Source: Streptomyces sp. NBC_00335
GTDB taxonomy: Bacteria > Actinomycetota > Actinomycetes > Streptomycetales > Streptomycetaceae
Length of the DNA stretch: 64,000 nt
Assembly (NCBI RefSeq): GCF_036127095.1
Contig: NZ_CP108006.1
Coordinates: 8,237,501 to 8,301,500 of the forward strand
Reading direction: 5' to 3'
The notes beneath the pieces were generated by a model, which did not search any database, was not told the DNA's origin, and saw nothing but the letters and a program-made list of their open reading frames with translations. Positions 16,071 through 25,141 of the stretch are shown piece by piece. The position numbers and the translations under genes are program-made. How positions within the stretch are numbered: position 1 is the stretch's first letter; each line of letters starts with the position of its first letter.

Positions 16071-18596
16071 TTGCAGTCCAGGCGCTTCCTCGCCTTACCC
16101 CGTGCGCTCCGCAGATCCCGGCTGCTCATAGCCTTCGGTCTCGGCGCGCTGCTGATCGGCTTCACGCCGTGGCTCGGGGTCGCGAGCCCCACGCCCACCC
16201 CCGGGCCGGTCGGCGAGCAGGCGGCGCAGCAGTCGCCGCACCACGGCGTCGCCCCGGCGAACGCCATGGAGCCGACGGCCCCCGTCCTCGACCGGACGGG
16301 ATGGACGGCCGCGGCGAGCGACGAGGAGACGGCAGGGGAGAACGGCCGCGCCGCGGGGGTCCTCGACGGTGACACCGGCACCCTCTGGCACAGCAAGTGG
16401 TCGGGGACCGCGGCCCCCTTGCCGCACAGCATCACCATCGACATGCACCGTACGGCGGTCGTCTCGGCGCTCGTCTACACCCCCCGCACCAACGGGGCCA
16501 ACGGACGCGTCGGCGAGTACACCCTCAGCGTCAGCGCGGACGGAGCGAACTGGCCGGCCCCGGTCGCCAGTGGCACGCTCGCGGACGACGGCAGCGCCAA
16601 AACGCTCGGGTTCGCCCCGCAGGGGGCCCGGTTCGTACGGCTGACGGCGCTCACCGAGGCGGGCGGCCGCGGCCCCTGGACCTCCGCCGCCGAGATCAAC
16701 CTGCTGGGCGACCCGGGCACCCCGGAGTCCACCGTGGACCTGCCCCGGACGGGATGGACGGCCGCGGCGAGCGACGAGGAGACGGTCCGCGAGAACGGCC
16801 GCGCCGCGGGCGTCCTCGACGGCGACACCGGCACCCTCTGGCACAGCAGGTGGTCAGGCACCCCGGCGCCCCTGCCGCACAGCATCACCATCGACATGCA
16901 CCGCACGGCCGCGGTCTCCGCCCTCGTCTACCACCCCCGCACGAACGGACCCAACGGCCGGGCCGGCGCCTACACCGTCACCACCAGCACCGACGGAACC
17001 GCCTTCGGCACACCGGTGGCCGCGGGCACCTGGCGCGACGACGACACCGTCAAGACCGCCACCTTCACCCGCACCGCGAACGCCCGCTTCGTACGGCTCA
17101 CCGTGACCACCGAAGCCGGCGCCCGCGGCCCGTGGACCTCCGCCGCGGAGATCCGCCTGAGCGGGCCGGCCAGCCCCGCCGTCCACGGATCCTGGGGCCG
17201 GATCACCGGCTTCCCCCTGGTCCCCGTGGCCACCGCCGTCCTGCCCGGCGACAAGCTCCTGGCCTGGTCCGCGTACGCGGTGGACCGCTTCGGCGGCAGC
17301 AACGGCTACACCCAGACCGCGATCCTCGACCTGAAGACGGGCAAGGTCACCCAGCGCCGCATCGACAACACCGGGCACGACATGTTCTGCCCCGGCATAG
17401 CCATGCTGGCCGACGGCCGCGTGCTGGTCACCGGGGGCAGCAACGCGGAGAAGGCCAGCATCTACGACCCCGCCACCGACGACTGGTCCGCCGCGGGCAA
17501 CATGAACATCCCCCGCGGCTACCAGTCCATGACGCTGCTCTCCACCGGCGAGGCCTTCGTCCTGGGCGGATCCTGGAGCGGACCCGCGGGGGACAAGGCC
17601 GGTGAGGCCTGGTCGCCGGCGACCGGCACCTGGCGCGGACTCCCGGGCGTCCCCGCCCTCCAGGCGTCCACGGCCGACCCCGCCGGACCCTACCGCGCCG
17701 ACAACCACATGTGGCTGCACGCCACTTCGGGCGGCAAGGTCCTCCAACTCGGCCCGAGCAAGCAGATGAACTGGATCTCGACCACCGGTACGGGCAGCAT
17801 CACCCCCGCAGGCACCCGGGCCGACAGCGCCGACGCCATGACGGGCAACGCCGTCGCCTACGACATCGGCAAACTGCTCACCCTGGGCGGCTCGCCCGCC
17901 TACCAGAACACTCCCGCCACGCGCCGCGCCTACACCGTGAACATCACCGGCAGCCAGGTCGAAACCGCCCGTACCGGAGACATGGAGTACGCCAGGGCCT
18001 TCGCCAACAGCGTGGTCCTGCCCGACGGCAAGGTGCTCGTCTTCGGCGGACAGAGCCATCCGGTGCCGTTCAGCGACGCCACCTCGGTCCTGACCCCCGA
18101 ACTGTGGGACCCCTCGACGGGCGCCTTCACCCCGCTCGCCACCATGGCCGTCCCCCGCAACTACCACAGCGTGGCGAACCTGCTGCCGGACGGGCGGGTC
18201 TTCTCCGGCGGCGGCGGCCTGTGCGGCGACTGCGCCACCAACCACGCCGACGGGGCGGTCTTCACACCGCCGTACCTCCTCAACCCGGACGGATCGCCGA
18301 AACCGCGCCCCGAGATCACGGGAGGGGTCCCCACCAGGACGTCACCCGGTACCTCACTGACGGTCTCCACCTCCACCCCGGCGGCATCCTTCGTCCTGAT
18401 GCGAGCCGCAGCCGCGACCCACTCCACCGACAACGACCAACGCCGGGTCCCCCTCGCCTCCACGGCCACGGGAACAGGCACCTACACCGTGTCCGTACCC
18501 GCCGACCCGGGAGTGGTCCTGCCGGGGACCTACATGCTCTTCGCCCTCGACGCCCAGGGAGTACCGAGCACGGCCCGGTTCCTCACCATCTCCTGA
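16071..18596 (+). CDS. Secreted galactose-oxidase-like copper radical oxidase with two F5/8-type C (CBM32) domains
   Basis: An 841-aa exported protein. TTG 16071 follows AGGAGG by 5 nt and starts a signal peptide with RR and a hydrophobic core (LLIAFGLGALLIGF). Two near-identical F5/8-type C domains (about 75-225 and 226-365) bind carbohydrate. The seven-bladed Kelch domain and a C-terminal DUF1929 Ig-like domain form the oxidase. Copper/cofactor residues are readable: C440 and Y484 (Tyr-Cys crosslink pair), W502, Y698, H699 and H784. The C-Y, Y-W and H-H spacings (44, 18, 85) equal those of fungal galactose oxidase. Codon 9 is TTA, implying bldA control. Predicted reaction: primary alcohol to aldehyde with H2O2 release. 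Confidence 0.92.
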   Translation: MQSRRFLALPRALRRSRLLIAFGLGALLIGFTPWLGVASPTPTPGPVGEQAAQQSPHHGVAPANAMEPTAPVLDRTGWTAAASDEETAGENGRAAGVLDGDTGTLWHSKWSGTAAPLPHSITIDMHRTAVVSALVYTPRTNGANGRVGEYTLSVSADGANWPAPVASGTLADDGSAKTLGFAPQGARFVRLTALTEAGGRGPWTSAAEINLLGDPGTPESTVDLPRTGWTAAASDEETVRENGRAAGVLDGDTGTLWHSRWSGTPAPLPHSITIDMHRTAAVSALVYHPRTNGPNGRAGAYTVTTSTDGTAFGTPVAAGTWRDDDTVKTATFTRTANARFVRLTVTTEAGARGPWTSAAEIRLSGPASPAVHGSWGRITGFPLVPVATAVLPGDKLLAWSAYAVDRFGGSNGYTQTAILDLKTGKVTQRRIDNTGHDMFCPGIAMLADGRVLVTGGSNAEKASIYDPATDDWSAAGNMNIPRGYQSMTLLSTGEAFVLGGSWSGPAGDKAGEAWSPATGTWRGLPGVPALQASTADPAGPYRADNHMWLHATSGGKVLQLGPSKQMNWISTTGTGSITPAGTRADSADAMTGNAVAYDIGKLLTLGGSPAYQNTPATRRAYTVNITGSQVETARTGDMEYARAFANSVVLPDGKVLVFGGQSHPVPFSDATSVLTPELWDPSTGAFTPLATMAVPRNYHSVANLLPDGRVFSGGGGLCGDCATNHADGAVFTPPYLLNPDGSPKPRPEITGGVPTRTSPGTSLTVSTSTPAASFVLMRAAAATHSTDNDQRRVPLASTATGTGTYTVSVPADPGVVLPGTYMLFALDAQGVPSTARFLTIS

Positions 18597-18673
18597 CCCG
18601 CGTACGGTGCTCCGCCGGCCGGATCGCAGCGATCGCAGCGAGCGGCGTTCCGCCGGTGCGCACCGGCCCGGCA

Positions 18674-18719
18674 CCGCTCCGGCCCGGCACCCGCGAGGTG
18701 CGGGGCCGGGCCGGAGCGG
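18674..18719. terminator. GC-rich hairpin between convergent oxidase and subtilase genes
   Basis: A 14-bp perfect stem (CCGCTCCGGCCCGG at 18674-18687 and its complement at 18706-18719) with one more pair inside. It is placed between two convergent stop codons, so it can act in both directions. There is no U-tract, as is usual in Streptomyces. Confidence 0.7.
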
Positions 18720-18731
18720 CGTGCGGGCGGG

Positions 18732-21700
18732 TCAGGGAGCGAGGAGGTAGGCGTTCGTGATCGTCTCCTGCACCGTGTTGCCGGCCTTGTCCCTGAGGTA
18801 CACCTGGAACGACGCGGCCTTGGCCGAGGCCGGGTGCTGCACGGTCACCGACCGCGCGCCCTGCGCGTCCGTCGCCACCGCGAGGAAGCTCCAGGTCGTA
18901 CCCCCGTCGTAGGAGACCCGGACCGTCAGTACGGCGACCTGCCCCTGCGCGGCGGCCGCGCCCGCCAGCACCAGCGGAACCTTCAGCGCACCGCCCGCCG
19001 GCGCGGTACCGCGCAGGCTCAGCTTCGGCGCGAGCCGCACCGTGGACAGCGGCAGCTTCACCGACTGGTCCGTGGCCGGGCGGGCCGAGGTGAACGTCCA
19101 GCTCGCCCGTACCTTCGTGCTGGTGGCGGTGTCCTCGGCGGACCGGGTCGCCTCCTTGGTCAGGCGGTACACGGCGGATCCGGCCGGGACCTCGGCGCTG
19201 ATCCAGCCGTGGGGATCGGTCTCCGCGAGGACCTTGCCGCCGGACTCCAGCCGGGTGAAGCCCCCGGTGGAGATGGACGAGCCCTCGTGACCGGCGCCGT
19301 CGTGGAACAACCCGACGTTGGCGTCCAGGTAGTCCCCGGTCCGCCACGCTCCCTGCTCCTCCCCGGCCTTCAGGTCGGGGCCGATCACGCCGGTGTTGAA
19401 GTTCAGCGCGTAGCGCTTGCCGGGCTGGTAGGACACCTGGTTCTGCGAGTAGATCATGCGTGCCTCGCCCCGGGAGTCGACCTGCGAAGCGACCCAGCTC
19501 CAGCGCACCCCGGCGGTGCTGACGTACTGCGTGCTCGCCAGCGGCAGGCTCATCTCGGACGGGTCCGTGATGCCGGAGGTGTAGCCGTCGTCACCGGTCG
19601 GCGTCGCGTGGATCAGACCCTTCACGCCGGTGACCGAAGCGCCGAAGCCGAGCTTCACCTCGGCGACGTCCGCCGGGGTGAGCTTGCGGTCGAGCCCGTC
19701 GAACCAGGTGCCCTTGCGGTTGAAGGCCAGCCGGTAGTCGACGTTCTTGCCCGCCGCCCCCGGCGTCTTCCACAGGCCGTTGTATTGCGCCCGCAGGGTG
19801 GTCGCGGCCGGGCCCAGGTGCTGGGTGAGGATCCGGGTGGTGCCGTCGGTGGCCCACATGTCGGACACGCCCGCGGCCTCGTCGTAGAACCCCGCGTACC
19901 CGCTCACCAGCTTCGCCGACGGATCCGGCGGGGTGACGGCGAACGGCTTGGCCTTGCGGGAGTCGAAGGTGACCGTGGCCCTTCCGGTGACCTTCAGGAC
20001 CGGCTGGACGAAGAAGCCCAGGGTGGAGTCCGGGCCCCAGACGACGCCCTCCAGCAGGTAGTCGCCCTTGGGCAGCCGCTGGACGACGGTGCCGCTCGGG
20101 TCGTACGGGACCTCGAAGCGGCCCTCCATGCCCGTGCCGAGCTTGGTGACCGTGGTGTAGTACGTCGACGGGTTCGCGCCGTTGACGTCCAGGTGCTTCA
20201 GGGTGACGTCGTAGGACTCCACCTCACGCTCGACCACGAGGCCGGTGCGCACTTCCTGCCCGCCCCCCGAGGCCAGCACGGTGCCGCCGAAGGCCCCGTC
20301 CACGGAGCCCTTGCGGGTGTCGGCGGTGACGGTGGTCGTCGCGGTGCCCCCGGCGGGGACGGTCAGCTGGGCGTCCTTGACGGTGAACATCCCGGCCGGG
20401 GCCGGGCGGCCGGACTGGTCGGTGCCGGACGTGCTCAGCTTGAGCGTGACGGGCCGGGTGCCGTGGTTGCGGTAGATGAGGGACCTGGTCGCCGGCTTGT
20501 CGTCGGCGTGCGGCCAGGAGTGCGTGCCGAAGGCGAGGGAGCCGGGCGCGGCGGCGACGACCGCCTTGACGGCCCGTGCCAGGTCGGTGCGGCCCGCGCC
20601 CTGCTGGTAGGCGTTGAGCGCCGGGTTGGGCCGGGCCGAGCCCGTCAGCAGGGCCTTGATCATGGCCGGGCTCCAGTCCGGGTGCTGCTGACGGACCAGA
20701 GCCGCGGCGCCCGCGACGTGCGGGGTGGCCATGGAGGTGCCCGACATGCTGACGTAGCCGTCGGCGGGCCCGGGATCCGGGCTCTGCGTGGTGTGGGCGG
20801 CGGTGATCTCCACGCCCGGGGCGGTGATGTCCGGCTTGAGCGCTCCGTCGGCGCTCGGGCCCCGGCTGGAGAACTCCGCGAGCTGGTCCTGCTTGTCCAC
20901 CGCGCCGACCGTGAGCGCCGCGCGGGCGCTGCCGGGCGTGCGCAGCGTGCCGGACCCGGGACCCTCGTTGCCCGCGGCGACCACGAACAGGGCCTTGCCG
21001 GAAAGCTGGGCGACCGCCTCCTCCATGGGGTCGACGCCGGGCTCGTCGGGGGAGCCCAGACTCATGTTCACCACGGTCGCACCCTGGTCCACGGCCCACT
21101 GCATGCCGCTGATGATGCCGGAGGAGTCGCCGAAGCCGTCGTCGCCCAAGACCTTGGCGTCCAGGAGCTGCACGCCGGGCGCCACACCCTTGTACCGGCC
21201 GCCGGACCGCGCGCCCGTCCCGGCGATCGTGGAGGCCACGTGCGTGCCGTGCCCGTACCGGTCCGCGGAATCGGGCGAGCTGCTGAAGTTCCGCTGAGTC
21301 GTCTCCACCCCCTTGAGGTCGGGGTGGGTCTCGTCGACCCCCGTGTCCAGGACGGCCACCTTGACGCCCTTGCCGGTGTAGCCCGCCTGCCACATGGCGG
21401 GCGCGCCTATCTGCGGCACGCTCTTGTCCAGGGCCGCGCTCACCTTGGCGTCCAGCCACAGGTGGGCGACGGGCGGCACCGGGGCGGCGCCCGCCACGCG
21501 GGCGTTCGTCCGGCCGGTGACCGCCGCCCACAGGGCCGCGGCGTCGGACTTCGACGCGTTGAACGCCTCGCCCGCCACCGCGGGCAGCGGGCGGCGCTCG
21601 CGCGCGACCGCGGCGAGCGTGTCTCCCGAGGCACCGAAGGTCTGGGCCCCGGAGGCGTCCCGCCGGTAGCCGGCGATCAGCGGCAGCGTGCTGCGGCGCG

Positions 21701-22079
21701 CGTCGTCGTACCCGTCCTTGACCAGCAGCGCCACGTCGAACAGCCGCCGGTCCAGTACCCCGTCGGCGACCAGGCGCAGCGCGTCCTGCGGAACGACGTA
21801 CGTGTGCGCGCCCTCGCGCCGCACCGAGAAGGCCGTCCCCTCACGGCCCGCGCCCCGAACGAGCCGCTCGACGCTGCCGTCGCCCTTGACGACGACCCGG
21901 TCGCCGGTGATCAGGGTCACCGTCGCCGACGGCTTCGCGTCCGCCTTCGGCCTGCCCTTTGCCGAAACCCCCGTACCGTCCGGCGCCGGCTGAGCGCCGG
22001 CCGGTACGGTCCCCGCGATCAGTGCCCCGGTCACCGCCGCGGCGAATGCCGCCGTCCTGGCTCCCCTTGCGAATCCCAC
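18732..22079 (-). CDS. Secreted S8-family serine peptidase (subtilase), 1115 aa
   Basis: GTG 22079 follows GGGGGA and starts a signal peptide (AAAVTGALIAGTVPAGAQ). An inhibitor-type propeptide of roughly 170-190 residues precedes the S8 domain. The triad is VLDTGVD (Asp, about 244), GHGTHVAS (His, about 280) and GTSMATPHVAG (Ser, about 447). Some 650 residues of beta-rich domains follow, with no sorting signal, so the enzyme is probably released. This layout matches the large multidomain Streptomyces subtilases. The gene stands alone, convergent with the galactose-oxidase-like gene. Confidence 0.93.
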   Translation of the reverse strand: MGFARGARTAAFAAAVTGALIAGTVPAGAQPAPDGTGVSAKGRPKADAKPSATVTLITGDRVVVKGDGSVERLVRGAGREGTAFSVRREGAHTYVVPQDALRLVADGVLDRRLFDVALLVKDGYDDARRSTLPLIAGYRRDASGAQTFGASGDTLAAVARERRPLPAVAGEAFNASKSDAAALWAAVTGRTNARVAGAAPVPPVAHLWLDAKVSAALDKSVPQIGAPAMWQAGYTGKGVKVAVLDTGVDETHPDLKGVETTQRNFSSSPDSADRYGHGTHVASTIAGTGARSGGRYKGVAPGVQLLDAKVLGDDGFGDSSGIISGMQWAVDQGATVVNMSLGSPDEPGVDPMEEAVAQLSGKALFVVAAGNEGPGSGTLRTPGSARAALTVGAVDKQDQLAEFSSRGPSADGALKPDITAPGVEITAAHTTQSPDPGPADGYVSMSGTSMATPHVAGAAALVRQQHPDWSPAMIKALLTGSARPNPALNAYQQGAGRTDLARAVKAVVAAAPGSLAFGTHSWPHADDKPATRSLIYRNHGTRPVTLKLSTSGTDQSGRPAPAGMFTVKDAQLTVPAGGTATTTVTADTRKGSVDGAFGGTVLASGGGQEVRTGLVVEREVESYDVTLKHLDVNGANPSTYYTTVTKLGTGMEGRFEVPYDPSGTVVQRLPKGDYLLEGVVWGPDSTLGFFVQPVLKVTGRATVTFDSRKAKPFAVTPPDPSAKLVSGYAGFYDEAAGVSDMWATDGTTRILTQHLGPAATTLRAQYNGLWKTPGAAGKNVDYRLAFNRKGTWFDGLDRKLTPADVAEVKLGFGASVTGVKGLIHATPTGDDGYTSGITDPSEMSLPLASTQYVSTAGVRWSWVASQVDSRGEARMIYSQNQVSYQPGKRYALNFNTGVIGPDLKAGEEQGAWRTGDYLDANVGLFHDGAGHEGSSISTGGFTRLESGGKVLAETDPHGWISAEVPAGSAVYRLTKEATRSAEDTATSTKVRASWTFTSARPATDQSVKLPLSTVRLAPKLSLRGTAPAGGALKVPLVLAGAAAAQGQVAVLTVRVSYDGGTTWSFLAVATDAQGARSVTVQHPASAKAASFQVYLRDKAGNTVQETITNAYLLAP

Positions 22080-22202
22080 CCGTGTTCCCCCGTGTTCGTG
22101 TGCATGCCGATCGTGTCGGCTACCACGCGACCAGGGCCCGTCCGGTTCTCCGTGGGCTCCGATAAATCCGGACAACAGCCTGGTGGTTGGCCGGATCGGA
22201 TA

Positions 22203-23540
22203 TCACCAGGCGACGGGGAGCTCCCGCAACCCGTAGACGATGGTGTCCCGTTGGAACACGAGCTGCTCCTCGGGTACGGCCAGCCGCAGACCGGGCAGCT
22301 CGCGCAGCACGGTCTCCAGCATGATCTGGAGCTCGACGCGTGCCAGGGTGTGGCCCAGGCACTGGTGCGGACCGTGGCCGAAGGCCACGTGCCGGCGAGC
22401 GTCCCGGGTCACGTCCAGCTCGGCGGGACACGAGTGGTCGCCGTCCCGGGCGTCCGGGACGTCCGTGGCCTGGAGGGCGCCGAAGAGCTCCGGCTGCCGG
22501 TTGGCGGTGGACAGCATGCAGATCACCCCGTCCCCGGCCCGGACCGCCGCTCCGCCGACCGTGACGTCCTCGGTGGCGGCGCGGCCGAGGCCGAGGTGGA
22601 TGATCGTGAGGTAGCGCAGCAGTTCCTCCACCGCCCCCGGGATCAGGGCCGGTTCGGCCCGCAGCCGGGCGGCCTGCCCGGGGCGGCGCAACAGGGCCAG
22701 GACGCTGAGCGCCGCCATGTTGGTGGTGCTCTCGTGGCCGGTGATCAGGAGCATGAAGCCGAGCGAGGCCGTTTCCCGCGCGGTCAGGTCGGGCCGGACG
22801 GCGAGCCGGCTGAGGATGTCGTCCCCGGGATCCTGCCGCTTCCGCTCGGCCAGCCCGGCCAGGTAGCCCATCAGCTCGCGGTGGGCCTCGGCGGCCCGTC
22901 CGGGGTCGGTGGTGTTGTCGAGCAAGGTCCGGCTGAGCGACTGGAACAGCGCGTGGTCCTCGTACGGGACCCCCAGCATCAGGCAGATGACGAGGGACGG
23001 GACGGGCAGCGCGAAGTCCGCGACGAGGTCGGCGGTCCGGCGGCCGTCGGCGGTCATCGCCTCGACGGCGGCCTCGACCACGTCCGTGATGGCCGGGCGC
23101 AGTTCCTGGACCCGGCGGGTCAGGAAGTCCTTGGCGACCATCCTGCGCAGCCGGGAGTGCTCCGGGTCGTCCATCCGGATGAAGCTCGGCTGAGCGGTGG
23201 CCAGTTGGCGCTGGCCGGGGGACAGGAAGGGGAAGCCGGGGGCGCGCGCGTCGGCGCTGAAGCGGGCATCGGCGAGGACCGCCCGGACCTCCTGGTGGCC
23301 CGTCACGAGCCAGCAGGGGGTGCCGTCGGGCAGCTCGGCGCGGCTGACCGGAGCCTCGGCCGCGGCCTGCGTGTAACCGGGCGGCGGGTCGTAGGGGCAG
23401 GAGCCGTACGGGGCGGGCAGGGCGAGCGGGGCCGCGGCCGGACCTCCGGTGGCAGGGTCGGCGGAGGCGGAGGCGAAGGTGGAGGCGGTGGCGGAGGTGG
23501 CGGTAGGCGTAGCGGTGACGGTCATGGTGGCGGATCTCAT
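22203..23540 (-). CDS. Cytochrome P450 ending a fatty-acyl biosynthetic operon
   Basis: A 445-aa soluble bacterial class I P450. The I-helix motif is ITGHESTTN, the K-helix ExxR is in EELLRYL, and the heme-ligand loop is FGHGPHQCLGHTL with the axial Cys. An N-terminal Thr/Ala-rich extension precedes the usual start. ATG 23540 overlaps the stop codon of the upstream gene by 4 bp (ATGA), indicating translational coupling. As the last gene after ACP and ketosynthases, it may oxidise an acyl-ACP, free acid or a product derived from it. No ferredoxin or reductase is adjacent. Confidence 0.93.
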   Translation of the reverse strand: MRSATMTVTATPTATSATASTFASASADPATGGPAAAPLALPAPYGSCPYDPPPGYTQAAAEAPVSRAELPDGTPCWLVTGHQEVRAVLADARFSADARAPGFPFLSPGQRQLATAQPSFIRMDDPEHSRLRRMVAKDFLTRRVQELRPAITDVVEAAVEAMTADGRRTADLVADFALPVPSLVICLMLGVPYEDHALFQSLSRTLLDNTTDPGRAAEAHRELMGYLAGLAERKRQDPGDDILSRLAVRPDLTARETASLGFMLLITGHESTTNMAALSVLALLRRPGQAARLRAEPALIPGAVEELLRYLTIIHLGLGRAATEDVTVGGAAVRAGDGVICMLSTANRQPELFGALQATDVPDARDGDHSCPAELDVTRDARRHVAFGHGPHQCLGHTLARVELQIMLETVLRELPGLRLAVPEEQLVFQRDTIVYGLRELPVAW

Positions 23541-24103
23541 CCGGAGGGGGTTCGGCCGCCGTCGGGCGGGGTGTGGAGGGCGCCGAGCGTGGCGCACATG
23601 GTGGCGCACTGCCCGGCGAGGATCAGCAGTTCGATCAGTTGGTCGGGGCGGAGTCCGCCCGCCAGCCGGTCCCACAGCGGCTGCGGCAGCGGCTCACCGG
23701 CCGCGAGCGCGTCGGAAGCTTCCAGCAGGGCCAGATCGGCCCCGGACCAGGGGTGTTCGGCAAGGGGTGAGGCGGTCGCCGCCACCTCCCGGGAGTCCAG
23801 TCCGGCGTCGGCGGCGACCGCGCTGTGACGGTCGAAGACGAAGGACCCGCCGCGCCGGTGCGCGGTGCGCAGGACGACCAACTCCCGCTGACGGCTCGTC
23901 AAAGTCCCTTCGTGGGTCAGGACCCGGGCGAGGGAGAGCCAGGCGTGCGCGAGTCCGGGATGGTGGGCGAGGGTGCCGAAGAGGTTCACCCGGCCGGGGC
24001 CGTCCTTGGCGGATCCGGCCAGCAGCCCGCGCAGCGCGGGCGTCCACTGCTCGGGCGGCAGCGGAGTGATGCGTACGGGGCGCTCGGGTGGTTCGGTGGT
24101 CAT
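23537..24103 (-). CDS. Carboxymuconolactone decarboxylase/AhpD-fold protein
   Basis: A 188-aa protein with the CMD-fold core: LTHEGTLTSRQRELVVLR, then FVFDRHSAVAADAGL and a C-terminal DQLIELLILAGQCATM helix. The CxxC peroxidase pair of AhpD is absent, so thiol peroxidase activity is unlikely. Related CMD proteins in biosynthetic clusters have been linked to decarboxylation or dehydration, but no such activity can be read here. ATG 24103 lies 5 bp after the stop of the KASIII-like gene and its own stop overlaps the P450 start. Confidence 0.82.
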   Translation of the reverse strand: MTTEPPERPVRITPLPPEQWTPALRGLLAGSAKDGPGRVNLFGTLAHHPGLAHAWLSLARVLTHEGTLTSRQRELVVLRTAHRRGGSFVFDRHSAVAADAGLDSREVAATASPLAEHPWSGADLALLEASDALAAGEPLPQPLWDRLAGGLRPDQLIELLILAGQCATMCATLGALHTPPDGGRTPSG

Positions 24104-24108
24104 CGGGC

Positions 24109-25104
24109 TCACCACCTGCAGACGACGACGCCGGCGCTGGCCCCGCTCGCGAACCCGAACATGCCCACCAGATCGCCCGGGTGGAGCCGGTCCGACCGCA
24201 GGGCGGTGGCCAGTTGCAGCGGGATGGTGTTGGTGGCGACGTTGCCATGCGCGGGGAAGGTGGACAGGATCCGCGAAGGATCCACTCCCACCCAGCCGCA
24301 CGCCACCCGGGTGAAGGGCACGGACGGCTGGTGCACGCAGACGAGGTCGAAGTCCTCGACGTCCACGCCGAGTTCGCGCACCGCCCCGCGCACCTTGGCC
24401 GGCATTCCGTCGAAGGAGGCGACGAGTCGCGCCGAGTCGATCTCCAGGCGGCCCATCCTGCGGTGGTTCGCGTACGGATTGGGCAGTGTCGCCGCCTGCC
24501 AGCCCCAGGAGTTGGCGAAGAACCGGCTCCCGAGGATCCCGGGCCGCGTGCTCGCGGCGACCAGTACCGCCGAGCCCATGTCGCCGGTGCTCAGGCTCGG
24601 CAGGGCGCCGAGCAACTCGTCCGGGTCGGTGACGTTCCAGCGGCTCTCCCGGGTGCTGACCTCGGCGCTGGTGATCAGCACCCGCCGGTACTGTCCGGTC
24701 CGGACGAAGGCGTCGGCCACCTCCAGTGCGTTCAGCACGCCGTTGCAGGCGTTCTTCAGGTCGAACACTGGGCAGTCCAGGCCGAGTTTGGCGGCCACCA
24801 CATGGGCGGTGGCCGGTTCCTCCATATCGGCGAGGATGCCCGCGTACAGCAGCAGGTCCACCTTCCGGGCGGGGGTGCCGCTCTCCTCCAGCAGACTGCG
24901 GGCGGCGTGCACCGCCAGGTCGGAGGGCTGCTCCTCGGGCGGGGCCACCGTGCGCTGCTCCAGCCCGTACATGTGCCGGAGCACGCCCCGGGACATCGGG
25001 ATGCCGGGGCTGCCCGCCCGGAAGCGGTCCTCGACCGCGGCGACGCTCTGGCGCTCCTGCGGTACGTGGACGGTGGCGTGGACGACGGCACTGTGAACGG
25101 CCAA
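24109..25104 (-). CDS. Divergent KASIII-like ketosynthase/acyltransferase
   Basis: A 331-aa thiolase-fold protein. The KASIII triad is present as KNACNGVL (Cys, about 118), CVHQPS (His) and HGNVATNT (Asn), but the sequence around the Cys differs from housekeeping FabH (NAACSGF). Such divergent KASIII proteins in clusters can condense two acyl chains or transfer an acyl group to an amine or alcohol. TTG 25104 is the start, with AGAAGG 10 nt upstream. It follows the FabF-like gene by 37 bp. It is the second KASIII in this operon, so it is unlikely to be a simple initiator. Confidence 0.88.
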   Translation of the reverse strand: MAVHSAVVHATVHVPQERQSVAAVEDRFRAGSPGIPMSRGVLRHMYGLEQRTVAPPEEQPSDLAVHAARSLLEESGTPARKVDLLLYAGILADMEEPATAHVVAAKLGLDCPVFDLKNACNGVLNALEVADAFVRTGQYRRVLITSAEVSTRESRWNVTDPDELLGALPSLSTGDMGSAVLVAASTRPGILGSRFFANSWGWQAATLPNPYANHRRMGRLEIDSARLVASFDGMPAKVRGAVRELGVDVEDFDLVCVHQPSVPFTRVACGWVGVDPSRILSTFPAHGNVATNTIPLQLATALRSDRLHPGDLVGMFGFASGASAGVVVCRW

Positions 25105-25141
25105 GGGTACGAAGCCTTCTGCTGGTGGGGGACGGCGGCGG

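Noticed and set aside
22179-22210. CCTGGTG...CACCAGG inverted repeat at the P450 stop
   Set aside because: Only 7-bp arms with an 18-nt loop and no U-tract; too weak to call a terminator.
18834-23828. A 1664-codon open frame on the plus strand
   Set aside because: It is antisense to the subtilase and P450, which have clear catalytic motifs. Its composition is a GC artefact.
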